A stretch of DNA of 64,000 nucleotides, from assembly GCA_963740205.1 (NCBI GenBank), contig CAVUDD010000005.1:248001-312000 (forward strand), in the 5' to 3' direction. Positions 46,163 to 55,176 of this stretch are shown piece after piece. The notes below the pieces were generated by a model, which made no database searches, was not told the DNA's origin, and was given only the letters and a program-made list of their open reading frames with translations. Position numbers and translations under genes: made by a program. Each line of letters opens with the position of its first letter. The first letter of the stretch is position 1. The stretch is from UBA2137 sp963740205 (lineage in GTDB: Bacteria; Pseudomonadota; Alphaproteobacteria; Micavibrionales; Micavibrionaceae).

Positions 46163-46738
46163 ATGGCTCTCAAAGAACAATTTTCTAATAAAGACTGGCA
46201 ATTTTTGATCCAATTTCCTTACCGAGTGGGTCTGTGGATGTCCAGTCAGGATACTGGCGGAGGGGATTACGCTAATAAAGCTGAAATGGAGGCGTTGCGT
46301 AATGTTGTTTTAACGGCTCAGAAAAAATATCAAAACCGCTCTTTTATAAAAGAAATTATACAAAGCACTCAAAATACCCTCCAAGACAATGAAGGTTCTC
46401 ATGATGTTTTGGATGATTGCGCCAAAGTATTGTCATTATTAAGAGGCAGTATTGATGAAATTGATATGAATTGCTTTAAACTTGTATGTCTCGATGTTGC
46501 TGAGGCAGTTGCTAGGGCTGCGCCAAACGGTGAAATGGGAACGCATAATCTTTACGGTGGTCCTGATAAAGGATGGTTTGGATTGTATCCATTGCTTTCG
46601 TCCTTGATGCGCCTGGGGCGTGGGCCAAAAGTCACGCAAACAGAAAAAGACGCCATTAATCAATTGATCGATTGCCTAAAAGCCGACGGAATTGCTGTGA
46701 AATGGAAACCTTATACGCCAATTGAGCGCCAAGATTGA
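46163..46738 (+). CDS. Conserved hypothetical protein
   Basis: From ATG 46163 (AAAGG upstream) the protein is 191 residues, soluble and mostly helical. The opening MALKEQFSNKDWQFLIQFPYRVGLWMSSQDTGGG looks like a conserved core and recurs in alphaproteobacterial hypothetical proteins. A second conserved-looking part is CLDVAEAVARAAPNGEMGTHNLYGGPDKGWFGLYPLL. No signal peptide, no known motif. It is divergent from the two metallopeptidase-like genes and converges on asnB with a 28-bp overlap. Confidence 0.6.
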   Translation: MALKEQFSNKDWQFLIQFPYRVGLWMSSQDTGGGDYANKAEMEALRNVVLTAQKKYQNRSFIKEIIQSTQNTLQDNEGSHDVLDDCAKVLSLLRGSIDEIDMNCFKLVCLDVAEAVARAAPNGEMGTHNLYGGPDKGWFGLYPLLSSLMRLGRGPKVTQTEKDAINQLIDCLKADGIAVKWKPYTPIERQD

Positions 46739-48648
46739 TACATAAGAACTGTCCAAAGCTTTGTTGATAAATTACGATGACCTTTCAAATGCTCATCCCA
46801 GGCATCTCGAATTGGCTTTGAATTTAATCCAGCCTCTTCTAGTGAGGAAGATTTCAATAGTTCTTCCGCCCAATCCTTAAGTTCACCAGATAACCAAGGC
46901 CCCAATGGAGGTGAGAAACCTTTTTTAGGTCTTTCAAACATTTCCTTTGGTACATGTTGAGACAGCACCTCGCGCAATAACCACTTGCCTTTTCCATTTC
47001 TAACCTTGAAATGCTCGGGTAGTCCCCACACATACTCATACAGTCTGCGGTCAAGTAGAGGCGCCCGCGCCTCAAGCGAAACGGCCATAGATGCACGATC
47101 AACCTTTACCAAAATATCATTAGGAAGATAAGAAATACTATCTCTCCACATCATTTCTTCGGCAAAACTTAGGCCTTCAGGAATGTTCTCTTGGTCTTTG
47201 TAATCCAGGTAAAGAGGTTGCGCGTCGGGAACAACATTGTAGGGGTTCTCCCAAAAGCCAAGGAGAAAGTCATGCACCTCCGAGGAGTTATTTTGACGCA
47301 TTAAATCAGATAATTTCGCCATTGTGTCACCCAGATGTTTACGTGAGGTCAGATTACCGATGCGTGACCAGTTACCTGTGCCTATTATAGAGATTCCTGA
47401 TGATAATGCCCCGCGCATAAAATCAGGAACTTTGTTAATTTTTGACCACATAGGCGGAATCATAAAATGCCTACGATAGCCACCAAGTAGCTCGTCTCCT
47501 CCATCACCCGACAACGCTACAGTGACATGTTCGCGCGCGAATTTTGAAACTAGATAGGTTGGGATTTGTGAAATATCGGCAAAGGGCTCGTCATATATTA
47601 GAGGGAGCTTTGGGATGACCTCAAGCGCATCCTTTGGCTTTAAATAAATTTCGTGGTGATCTGTGCCTAGGTGTTTAGCAACTGTTTTGGCAAACTCAGC
47701 CTCGTTAAATCCGTCTACATCAAAGCCAACTGAGAAAGTTTTTACAGGCGAAGTGGCAACTTTTTGCATAAAAGCAACGATAGCTGAGGAATCTATTCCG
47801 CCAGATAAAAATGCACCCAGCGGGACATCTGATATCATCCTTTCCTTGACACAAGTCTCTAGTAAAGAAGAAAATTCAGAGATGACTGTCTGTTCATCAT
47901 GTTGCAGTTTACGAGAGTTTGCTCCCTCCTTAACAATTTCGGTCGCAGACCAGAATTTTTCTGCTCTTAGGGAAACATCAGGGTGGCCTTTGAGGTCGTC
48001 CAGAGAAACTTCAATCATGCTCCCTGGCATTAACTGATTAATATTCTTGAAGATACAATAAGGTGCGGGCACACAGGCATAACGCATATAAAGCGCAACG
48101 ACATCTTGATTAATTTTATTTTTCTCAAATTCTGGATGACTTTTTAAGGCTTTAAGTTCAGAACCAAACAGAAAATCATTTCCCGACCAACCATAGTAGA
48201 GAGGCTTCTTACCCAAGTAATCACGCGCAAGAGTAAGTTTTTTACTCTTGGTGTCGTAAACAGCAATAACAAACATCCCGCTTAATTTTTCGAGAGTTTG
48301 ACGAATTCCATATTTCTCGAACGCAGCAAGCATGACCTCGGTATCTGAGTGACCTTTAAAAATATGCCCATCATTTTCAAATTCAGCTTTGAGGTCGAGA
48401 TAGTTATAAATTTCACCATTATAAACCATCACATAACGCTTGGATGGCGACCACATTGGCTGATGGCCTGCCTCCGAGAGGTCAATAATTGCTAGTCTGC
48501 GGTGACCAAGGCCAATGCCATCTTTTGGGTCTACCCAGTATCCATCGCCATCCGGACCGCGATGAGAAATACAAGACGTCATTTCGTTTAGACGCTCGGG
48601 AATCTTATCGGAAGATGAAAATGAAACTAGACCTGTTAAACCGCACAT
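46711..48648 (-). CDS. asnB: Asparagine synthetase B (glutamine-hydrolysing)
   Basis: The enzyme transfers amide nitrogen from glutamine to aspartate with ATP. The Met is followed by Cys (MCGLTGLV), the class II glutamine-amidotransferase nucleophile, so ATG 48648 is the start; an upstream ATG would bury this Cys. Other features: SHRGPDGDGYWV, GLGHRRLAIIDLSEAGHQPM, and the ATP-pyrophosphatase loop FLSGGIDSSAIVA. Its 645 residues match the long AsnB/AsnH forms common in polysaccharide clusters, where the natural product can be an amidated sugar rather than free asparagine. That choice cannot be made here. Confidence 0.92.
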   Translation of the reverse strand: MCGLTGLVSFSSSDKIPERLNEMTSCISHRGPDGDGYWVDPKDGIGLGHRRLAIIDLSEAGHQPMWSPSKRYVMVYNGEIYNYLDLKAEFENDGHIFKGHSDTEVMLAAFEKYGIRQTLEKLSGMFVIAVYDTKSKKLTLARDYLGKKPLYYGWSGNDFLFGSELKALKSHPEFEKNKINQDVVALYMRYACVPAPYCIFKNINQLMPGSMIEVSLDDLKGHPDVSLRAEKFWSATEIVKEGANSRKLQHDEQTVISEFSSLLETCVKERMISDVPLGAFLSGGIDSSAIVAFMQKVATSPVKTFSVGFDVDGFNEAEFAKTVAKHLGTDHHEIYLKPKDALEVIPKLPLIYDEPFADISQIPTYLVSKFAREHVTVALSGDGGDELLGGYRRHFMIPPMWSKINKVPDFMRGALSSGISIIGTGNWSRIGNLTSRKHLGDTMAKLSDLMRQNNSSEVHDFLLGFWENPYNVVPDAQPLYLDYKDQENIPEGLSFAEEMMWRDSISYLPNDILVKVDRASMAVSLEARAPLLDRRLYEYVWGLPEHFKVRNGKGKWLLREVLSQHVPKEMFERPKKGFSPPLGPWLSGELKDWAEELLKSSSLEEAGLNSKPIRDAWDEHLKGHRNLSTKLWTVLMYQSWRSIGV

Positions 48649-48746
48649 ATTATTGAACCTTTGCACCTTGAAAGCGTTTCATAGAAGTATAGCTTAAAAG
48701 CTTGAGAGAAAAAAAGAATTCAAAAACTTTGAAAGGAATATTTTAA

Positions 48747-49214
48747 ATGTCCAAAGAAAATTATATGAGCGGCCAAGCAAACAAGAAGGTTGTTGAGGGT
48801 TTGACGAAGGTTTTGGCCGATACATTCGTTCTTTATTTCAAAACACACGGATTTCATTGGAACGTTGAGGGTGTTAATTTCAAATCTTACCATGAGATAT
48901 TTGAGGAGCAATACAACGAGCTATGGACCGTAACGGATGAGATAGCCGAAAGAATTCGCGCACTAGATGAATATGCGCCAACTACTTTCGCCTCACTGAT
49001 TGAAAAATCAGACATCAAGGAGCAATCAAAAAAGCTGGATGCAAGCGCTATGGTCAAAGAGTTAGCAAACGACAATGCAAAAATGGCAGAATTGATTTTC
49101 CCTGTTTTGCGAGAAGCAGAAGATGCGGGCGATGAGGCCACGGTTGATATGCTTGTAGGGCGCGTCGCTGTACATGAAAAAGCAGCGTGGATGTTGCGCT
49201 CGTTTCTAAAGTAA
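48747..49214 (+). CDS. dps: Dps-family DNA-protection ferritin
   Basis: A 155-residue Dps protein. Dodecameric Dps oxidises and stores iron using H2O2 and shields DNA in starvation. The ferroxidase residues are in TFVLYFKTHGFHWNVEG and YHEIFEEQYNELWTVTDEIAERIRALDEYAP, where His, Asp and Glu sit at the dimer interface in the expected order. AAAGGA precedes the ATG. It is monocistronic, converging on mltG 6 bp away. Confidence 0.94.
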   Translation: MSKENYMSGQANKKVVEGLTKVLADTFVLYFKTHGFHWNVEGVNFKSYHEIFEEQYNELWTVTDEIAERIRALDEYAPTTFASLIEKSDIKEQSKKLDASAMVKELANDNAKMAELIFPVLREAEDAGDEATVDMLVGRVAVHEKAAWMLRSFLK

Positions 49215-49220
49215 GATTTT

Positions 49221-50225
49221 TTACTGATTGCGGCGTATTTTTCGCCATTCAGCGACATTGCGGTTGTGGTCTTTGAGGGTTTTGGCAAAAATATGCCCAC
49301 CCGTTCCATCTGCTACAAAGAAGATATAGTCATTTTTCTCGGGATTCAATGCCGCCTTAATAGAGGCTTTTCCTGGATTGCATATTGGTGTCGGGGGAAG
49401 CCCAGTATACTTATAAGTATTATAAGGCGAATCGATCTGTAGATCTTTACTGAGCAATCTCCGCCCTAAGGGTCCCTTACCATCATTTTTATGTTCACCT
49501 TTTGTTATTGCATAAATTACGGTTGGATCGGTCTGCAACATCATATCTTTCCTGAGTCGGTTAACAAACACACCTGCAACCGCCCTGCGTTCTTCGGGCT
49601 TTCCAGTTTCTTTTTCAATGACCGAGGCAAGTATGAGTGCCTCTTCCTTTGTGGCAACAGGCAGATCTGGCAGGCGATTTTCCCAGGCCTCATCTAGTGT
49701 CGCTGTCATTGCATTTTCCATCCGAGAGATAATATCCGCTGCTGTGTCACCAACTTCATAGCGATAAGTATCTGGCAGGAGGGCTCCTTCTGCAGGTGTG
49801 GTCTCTATTCTATTTTTTCCGTTATTGGTGAGATCAGCGTTCCCATTTAAGATTCTAAGCATTTCAAAGCTAGTGAGGCCTTCGGGAAAAGTAATTTGCC
49901 TAACAACAACGTCTCCATTTGCAATTTGAGTAAGAACACTTTCCATGGATTGGCGGGGCTGAAATTCGTATTCGCCCGCCTTAAGGGCTGATTGTTGATT
50001 GGTAAGGCGTGTCGCAATCTTAAATATAAGTGCACTATGAATAACGCCCTCGCCTTCCAATTTTTTTGCTATGGAAGAAACGCCTGATCCTCGGTCAATA
50101 ACTACATTATTTTGACTTTGTAGTGGGCCTGGGTTTTCGTAAAGTCCATAAATATAGAACCCCCCCGCAGCTATTAATAAGACCAAAACGAACAGAGTCG
50201 CTATGAATGTTAGAAAACCGCGCAT
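49221..50225 (-). CDS. mltG: Endolytic murein transglycosylase MltG
   Basis: MltG (YceG) cuts nascent glycan strands in the periplasm and may set their length. The 334-residue protein has one N-terminal membrane anchor (FIATLFVLVLLIAAGGFYIYG), a LysM-like part (DRGSGVSSIAKKLEGEGVI), the catalytic region SVIEKETGKPEERRAVAGVFVNRL with its Glu, and the end SPYNTYKYTGLPPTPICNPG. fabF-mltG is normally contiguous in this group; here 3.2 kb of polysaccharide genes lie between them. Confidence 0.95.
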   Translation of the reverse strand: MRGFLTFIATLFVLVLLIAAGGFYIYGLYENPGPLQSQNNVVIDRGSGVSSIAKKLEGEGVIHSALIFKIATRLTNQQSALKAGEYEFQPRQSMESVLTQIANGDVVVRQITFPEGLTSFEMLRILNGNADLTNNGKNRIETTPAEGALLPDTYRYEVGDTAADIISRMENAMTATLDEAWENRLPDLPVATKEEALILASVIEKETGKPEERRAVAGVFVNRLRKDMMLQTDPTVIYAITKGEHKNDGKGPLGRRLLSKDLQIDSPYNTYKYTGLPPTPICNPGKASIKAALNPEKNDYIFFVADGTGGHIFAKTLKDHNRNVAEWRKIRRNQ

Positions 50226-50227
50226 AT

Positions 50228-51016
50228 TTAACTCTCGAGGTTGTCGATTATAAATTCAGACCAGTTGATATCTGGAATATAGGGTGTATAGGGCGGATAG
50301 AAAAGTCCATGTCTAGAGTAAAGTCCGTAGACATAGGTGAAAGGACCCTTAAACAGCCAGTAAAATTCACCCTTATTTGTTTTCGACCACTTCAAATTTG
50401 GTTTATCGTCTAAATCTTGTAGGGTAGCGAGAGAAACAGGTTGGTTATTTTCATCCAGAGAGAGCCAGCGAGAATTTGTATCTACGATAAGCCAGCCCTT
50501 GGACGTTAGAACCTCAATGATTGCGTGCGAACGTAAGTCCCGGCCACTATCAATGGCCATGGTAGCGGGGGGTGTAAAAGTTTTTTCACGGCTGAAAATA
50601 GCAGCAAAACGTGTCTTGAATCCTAAAGCCCGCAGACCTTTTTCTATGGAACGTGCACGGTCACTGCATTGTCCGTGCTCTATTTCCAATAAATCTTTGG
50701 GTTCGCGTGGCTGGCGCAATGGTATTTTGAGCAACTTAGGTGAAGCTGTTAATACGGCATCCTGTATCTTGCGGATATCCTCAATTTGTTCTTTAAAAAT
50801 AAGAGGGGAGTTTTCAAGTTTTGAGCTGTATCCAGCATTAATAAGCATTGTTTTTAAAGCTTGTTCGTCCTCGTCAGTAATTTTTTTGTCAACATTATGA
50901 GTGATAAGCAGTAAGATAAAAACAATTATGCCACCTAATAGTAACGCCCAGAAAAATCTGCACTTCCCTTTGGGACACGGAAAAACGCTTAAACCGCCTT
51001 TTTTCTTTATTGGCAT
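50228..51016 (-). CDS. Transglutaminase-like membrane protein
   Basis: A 262-residue protein with one membrane anchor (FFWALLLGGIIVFILLLITH, about residues 22-41) and a soluble papain/transglutaminase-like domain. A Cys-His-Asp triad is visible in order: GQCSDRARSIEKGLRALGF (Cys), RDLRSHAIIEVL (His) and GWLIVDTNSRW (Asp). Such proteins cleave or form amide bonds and also occur in polysaccharide-export loci. It lies 2 bp from mltG on the same strand. Its first 89 bases overlap the divergent ligase gene, unusual for two 5' ends. Substrate unknown. Confidence 0.7.
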   Translation of the reverse strand: MPIKKKGGLSVFPCPKGKCRFFWALLLGGIIVFILLLITHNVDKKITDEDEQALKTMLINAGYSSKLENSPLIFKEQIEDIRKIQDAVLTASPKLLKIPLRQPREPKDLLEIEHGQCSDRARSIEKGLRALGFKTRFAAIFSREKTFTPPATMAIDSGRDLRSHAIIEVLTSKGWLIVDTNSRWLSLDENNQPVSLATLQDLDDKPNLKWSKTNKGEFYWLFKGPFTYVYGLYSRHGLFYPPYTPYIPDINWSEFIIDNLES

Positions 51017-52172
51017 ATGGGCTCTCTATATCTTTCTTTCGCCGTTTTATCTTTTTCCAAGCGGGCTTCCTCAGCCTGCTGATATAATGATTTTTGTTGG
51101 CATAATGGGACTATTTTCCCTTAACTTACTTAACTATAACAAACATATTTCTGCTGTATATATATATGGTGCGATTTTTGTCGGGCTCACATTTGTAATA
51201 AATCTAATTCATTTCTATTTTATTACCGACGCAAAGTTTATTTTTCACAGCCTTTATTATTTCTTCAATTTTTGCATTTTCGTATACGGCACGACTTTAT
51301 TTTCTCGCTATCCAGAACCGATGAACCGGCTTTCGTATCTTGCCCTCATGTCTATTATTTTTGTGCAATTGTTCATTGTAGTTTTCTTTCCCGACAGCGA
51401 TGATTTTAGAGCAAGCGGGACATTTAATCGTTCAAACCAATTGGCGTACTGGTGCGTCCTAGCGGCGGCTCTTCTTGTTATTCTGAAACGAAACGAAAGA
51501 ATGAGATTGCTAGATGTAGTGGCTTTTTGTGTGCTTGCCTACATTCAGATGCTTTCTTTATCTAAGGCAGGAATAGTCGTGTTTTTCGTTCTTTTTCTGA
51601 TATTTATATTTTCACCTCAGATGCCGAAGAGCTACAGATTATTAATAATGTTTTGCGTGTCCATCCTTCTTATTGCCAACATATCTAATGCACAGCGCGT
51701 ATTTGAAGTTATTCAAAGAGTTGAAACAATCGAGGCGGTTTCCAAAAGGCTGGGCACAATAGGAAAACAAAGTGATGATACCCCTGAAGCGCGCGGATAT
51801 TTGAGGCTTATTGAGCACCCTCAATATCTTTTTGTTGGCGCTGGTGAGGGCGCTTATTGGCGTTTTGGGCGACAAGAACTCCACTCTGGTATAGCAACGC
51901 TTATCTTCAGTTACAGCATCTTCGGCTTTGGATTTTTTATACTTTTCCTCATAAATATTTTTTACCGACAGCCTTGGTATTACACGGCAATGCTTATACC
52001 AATTTTTCTTTATGGGCTTACTCATCAAAATATAAGATTTAGTTTCTTCTGGGTGTTTCTCGCGTGCAGTTATGTTGTGTCTCACCCGTTGTCTTCGCAA
52101 TTACTTGATAATAATAGGAAAAAGAAGGTAATATGGAGACAAGATTCAGGTGGGGGTGTTCTTGAACCCTAA
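50928..52172 (+). CDS. O-antigen ligase/polymerase family protein, copy 1
   Basis: A 414-residue polytopic membrane protein with about 11 hydrophobic segments and the Wzy_C/ligase features: LSPFYLFPSGLPQPADIMI near the start, FNRSNQLAYWCVLAAALLVIL and SLSKAGIVVFFVLFLIFIF in the middle. The periplasmic motif QYLFVGAGEGAYWRFGRQELHSG includes the conserved His. I chose ATG 50928 although the frame is open upstream to 50901. It is 87% overlapped in style by the following gene, its tandem paralogue, so the two came from a duplication. Confidence 0.8.
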   Translation: MPPNSNAQKNLHFPLGHGKTLKPPFFFIGIWALYIFLSPFYLFPSGLPQPADIMIFVGIMGLFSLNLLNYNKHISAVYIYGAIFVGLTFVINLIHFYFITDAKFIFHSLYYFFNFCIFVYGTTLFSRYPEPMNRLSYLALMSIIFVQLFIVVFFPDSDDFRASGTFNRSNQLAYWCVLAAALLVILKRNERMRLLDVVAFCVLAYIQMLSLSKAGIVVFFVLFLIFIFSPQMPKSYRLLIMFCVSILLIANISNAQRVFEVIQRVETIEAVSKRLGTIGKQSDDTPEARGYLRLIEHPQYLFVGAGEGAYWRFGRQELHSGIATLIFSYSIFGFGFFILFLINIFYRQPWYYTAMLIPIFLYGLTHQNIRFSFFWVFLACSYVVSHPLSSQLLDNNRKKKVIWRQDSGGGVLEP

Positions 52173-53448
52173 ATCCTTCAAAAATTCTGGTAAATTTTCT
52201 TATATGTCACCAAATATAAAAAATTATTCGAACAGTAATTCCACTGACTATGTTGGCGGAATACCCCAATCTATTCCGACATATATGTTGGTGGTTTGGA
52301 CATTTTATATATTACTGTCTCCCTTCTACTTCTTCCCGAGCGGCCTTCCACAACCAGCGGATATGATTTTAGCGCTGGGAATTGTACCAGCAACCATTGT
52401 CTCTCTCGTCAGACATTCTGTGAGAGTTGAGCCTGTTTACCTCGCTGGTTGCGCCTTTGCCTTACTAACGCTCGTCATTAACTTTATTTACTACCTGTTC
52501 TTTTTGGAAAACAGTTTTCTGTTTGCCAGTATGTTTTACACATACAATTTTATGACGTTTTGCTTTGTTATTTTCCTGTTCCAACGAGCGCCATTCCTGA
52601 TGAATCAGATAACCTATTATGCAATAGCAGCAATTATCGTTTTGCAATTTCTATGGGTTGTATTTTTCGATTCCGCTGGATACCGACATGAGGGAACCTT
52701 TAACAACCCCAATCAACTGGCCTATTGGGGTCTCCTTATGGGCGCAATTTTAATTGTTCTTAAGAGATCGACTTCTCTTAGCTTGGTGGACATGGGACTA
52801 TTTGCTCTTCTTGCCTACATACAATCCCAATCTCTTTCAAAGGCCGGGCTCATCACGTTTGGACTGCTTGTCCTTTTTATGGCGTTTTCACCAGTAACAA
52901 ATAAAAAACTCAAAGCGGTATTTTTGTTGATCTTATGTGTGTTTGTTATCACCAAGGTTACCGCACCAGTCGAGACAAGGCTTATTATCACTGCTGCTGA
53001 TAACATCGAGGCTGTTTCACGAAGGCTGGGTGAAATCGGTGTTGACCGTGACGATAGCGCTATGGGTCGAGGGTATTCTAGATTGCTAGAATTTCCACAG
53101 TATTTATTAACTGGCGCAGGAGAGGGCGCTCATTGGCGATTTAATGCGAGGCAGGAATTGCACTCTGGGCTAGCTACAATCCTATTTTCCTATGGCTTTA
53201 TAGGCTTCATTCTTTTTGGAACATTTCTCGTTCTGATTTTTAAGAAGCTTCCGCTTTATTATGGGTTGCTACTTATTCCAATACTACTATACGGCCTGAC
53301 CCATCAGAATTTTAGAAATACAGCGTTTTGGGTTTATCTCGCCCTAAGCTATTCATATATCTTTTTCAAAATCCCCACCAGCGAAGCGAAGCGGGATATT
53401 TCTAAAAAAAAACACCGCCTAGACTTTTTCATAAACAAGATTGATTAG
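52150..53448 (+). CDS. O-antigen ligase/polymerase family protein, copy 2
   Basis: A 432-residue protein with the same plan as copy 1. Aligned by eye: LSPFYFFPSGLPQPADMIL, FNNPNQLAYWGLLMGAILIVL, QSQSLSKAGLITFGLLVLFM and YLLTGAGEGAHWRFNARQELHSG, plus LLLIPILLYGLTHQNFRNTAFW. The frame opens at GTG 52150 with GGAG 12 bp upstream, overlapping the stop of copy 1; an ATG at 52204 is the alternative start. The polytopic body shows about 11 membrane segments. It converges on fabF, 2 bp apart. Confidence 0.8.
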   Translation: MGVFLNPKSFKNSGKFSYMSPNIKNYSNSNSTDYVGGIPQSIPTYMLVVWTFYILLSPFYFFPSGLPQPADMILALGIVPATIVSLVRHSVRVEPVYLAGCAFALLTLVINFIYYLFFLENSFLFASMFYTYNFMTFCFVIFLFQRAPFLMNQITYYAIAAIIVLQFLWVVFFDSAGYRHEGTFNNPNQLAYWGLLMGAILIVLKRSTSLSLVDMGLFALLAYIQSQSLSKAGLITFGLLVLFMAFSPVTNKKLKAVFLLILCVFVITKVTAPVETRLIITAADNIEAVSRRLGEIGVDRDDSAMGRGYSRLLEFPQYLLTGAGEGAHWRFNARQELHSGLATILFSYGFIGFILFGTFLVLIFKKLPLYYGLLLIPILLYGLTHQNFRNTAFWVYLALSYSYIFFKIPTSEAKRDISKKKHRLDFFINKID

Positions 53449-53450
53449 TT

Positions 53451-54725
53451 TTATACGGACTTCATAACAAGACTGGCGTTTGTCCCGCCAAATCCAAATG
53501 AATTGGATAGAATGGTATTAACCGTCTTGGATTTTGCCTGTTTAGGGACAAGGTCAATGCCTTGGCAGGACTCGGATATATTTTCTAGGTTTAATGTGGG
53601 TGGCAATGTGTTTGTTTCAATTGCTTTGAGTGAGTAAATTGCCTCTACGGCTCCTGCCGCACCAAGTAAATGCCCTATTGCTGATTTGGTCGAAGACATT
53701 GAAATCGTATCTAAAGAATTTCCAAACAGTCTTTTTACTGCTGTACATTCAATACCATCGCCAAGTGGTGTGGATGTTCCATGGGCATTAATGTAATCAA
53801 TATCTTCTGGGTTAAGACCTGCACGCTGTAGCGCTGCGCGCATAGCCCTAAATCCTCCGTCACCATCCTCTGCTGGCGATGTAATATGGTAGGCATCACC
53901 TGATAATCCGTAACCGAGGACTTCACCATATATTTTTGCCCCACGCTTTTTGGCGTGCTCATATTCCTCAAGAACGACGACGCCTGCGCCTTCTGAAATT
54001 ACAAAGCCATCGCGACCCTCATCGAAAGGTCTTGAGGCTGCCTCGGGTGTTTCATTATATGATGTCGAAAGTGCTCGTGCAGCGGCAAATGACGCTACAC
54101 CGAGTCTGTTGACTGCGGCCTCTGCTCCGCCCGCAACCATAACATCGGCATCACCCAGCATGACAAGTCTTGCAGCATCACCAATAGCATGTGCACCAGT
54201 CGAGCATGCGGTTACAACAGAATGATTTGGGCCTTTAAAACCGTATTTAATAGAGATTTGTCCTGAGGCTAGATTAATTAACATAGCAGGCACGGAAAAT
54301 GGAGAAAGACGTCTTGGGCCTTTCTCATGCAAAGTAATAGAACTTTCGTAAACTGTTTGCAGGCCACCAATTCCTGAGCCAACCATTACCCCAGTGCGCT
54401 CAAGGGATTCTAGGTCTTCTGGCTTCCAGCTACTATCACTTAGGGCTTCTTCAGCGGCCTGCAGAGCATAGAGAATGAAGGTATCGACCTTTTTCTGGTC
54501 TTTTGGGTGCGCAATGTCGTCAGCATTAAAAGCATAGGTTACCCCATCACCCTCTTCGGAGGCGTAAGGGACTGTTCCTGCAATCTTGGATGTAATGTCT
54601 GAAACATCAAATCGTTCGATTTTGCGGATACCGCTTCGGCCGTTTATGATGGCATCCCAGTTATGAGACACCCCTTTTCCAAGGGGTGTCACCATTCCCA
54701 TACCAGTGACAACTACGCGTCTCAT
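53451..54725 (-). CDS. fabF: 3-oxoacyl-ACP synthase II
   Basis: FabF condenses malonyl-ACP with acyl-ACP in fatty-acid elongation. The 424-residue protein starts MRRVVVTGMGMVTPLG, has the nucleophile in VTACSTGAHAIGDA (Cys), and the two His in NAHGTSTPLGDGIE and SAIGHLLGAAGAVE. The C-terminal SFGFGGTNASLV is intact. It is the fourth gene of fabD-fabG-acpP-fabF, 39 bp after acpP. Confidence 0.97.
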   Translation of the reverse strand: MRRVVVTGMGMVTPLGKGVSHNWDAIINGRSGIRKIERFDVSDITSKIAGTVPYASEEGDGVTYAFNADDIAHPKDQKKVDTFILYALQAAEEALSDSSWKPEDLESLERTGVMVGSGIGGLQTVYESSITLHEKGPRRLSPFSVPAMLINLASGQISIKYGFKGPNHSVVTACSTGAHAIGDAARLVMLGDADVMVAGGAEAAVNRLGVASFAAARALSTSYNETPEAASRPFDEGRDGFVISEGAGVVVLEEYEHAKKRGAKIYGEVLGYGLSGDAYHITSPAEDGDGGFRAMRAALQRAGLNPEDIDYINAHGTSTPLGDGIECTAVKRLFGNSLDTISMSSTKSAIGHLLGAAGAVEAIYSLKAIETNTLPPTLNLENISESCQGIDLVPKQAKSKTVNTILSNSFGFGGTNASLVMKSV

Positions 54726-54764
54726 ATTATTAAAATTTCCGTCGTGTGACGAAGGATAGGAAAA

Positions 54765-55022
54765 CTATTCAGCTGAATTTTCTTTGATGAAACTGATAGC
54801 ATCACCAACGGTCTGGATGTTTTCTGCTGCATCATCAGGGATATCAACTTTGAATTCTTCTTCAAATGCCATAACAAGCTCAACTGTGTCGAGAGAGTCA
54901 GCGCCAAGATCATCAATGAAACTTGCAGCTTCTGTAACTTTTTCTTCCTCTACGCCAAGATGTTCAATAACAATCTTTTTAACGCGTTCAGCAACATCAC
55001 TCATGGATTTTTCCTTCTTCAT
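54765..55022 (-). CDS. acpP: Acyl carrier protein
   Basis: ACP carries growing acyl chains on a phosphopantetheine arm. The 85-residue acidic protein has the attachment Ser in LGADSLDTVELVMAFEEEF. The start may be the first Met (MKKEKSMSDVAERV) or the internal Met at residue 7, which would give the usual 79-residue length. A 154-bp gap separates it from fabG. Confidence 0.97.
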   Translation of the reverse strand: MKKEKSMSDVAERVKKIVIEHLGVEEEKVTEAASFIDDLGADSLDTVELVMAFEEEFKVDIPDDAAENIQTVGDAISFIKENSAE

Positions 55023-55176
55023 ATTGGTGATTTATATTAACCGCGCAGACCTTATAAGGGCTTTTTCGCGATTGCAAGTGATTTTGTATCAGTTTTTTCT
55101 ACTCTAATATAGCCTAACGAATGCTACATCGTTTAAAACTCCTTGTTTTATAAGGGGTCTGGCTGTGGATAATCCT

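Noticed and set aside
46711..48648. Asparagine synthetase as a primary polysaccharide gene
   Set aside because: The sequence does not separate plain asparagine synthesis from sugar amidation, so I kept the general call.
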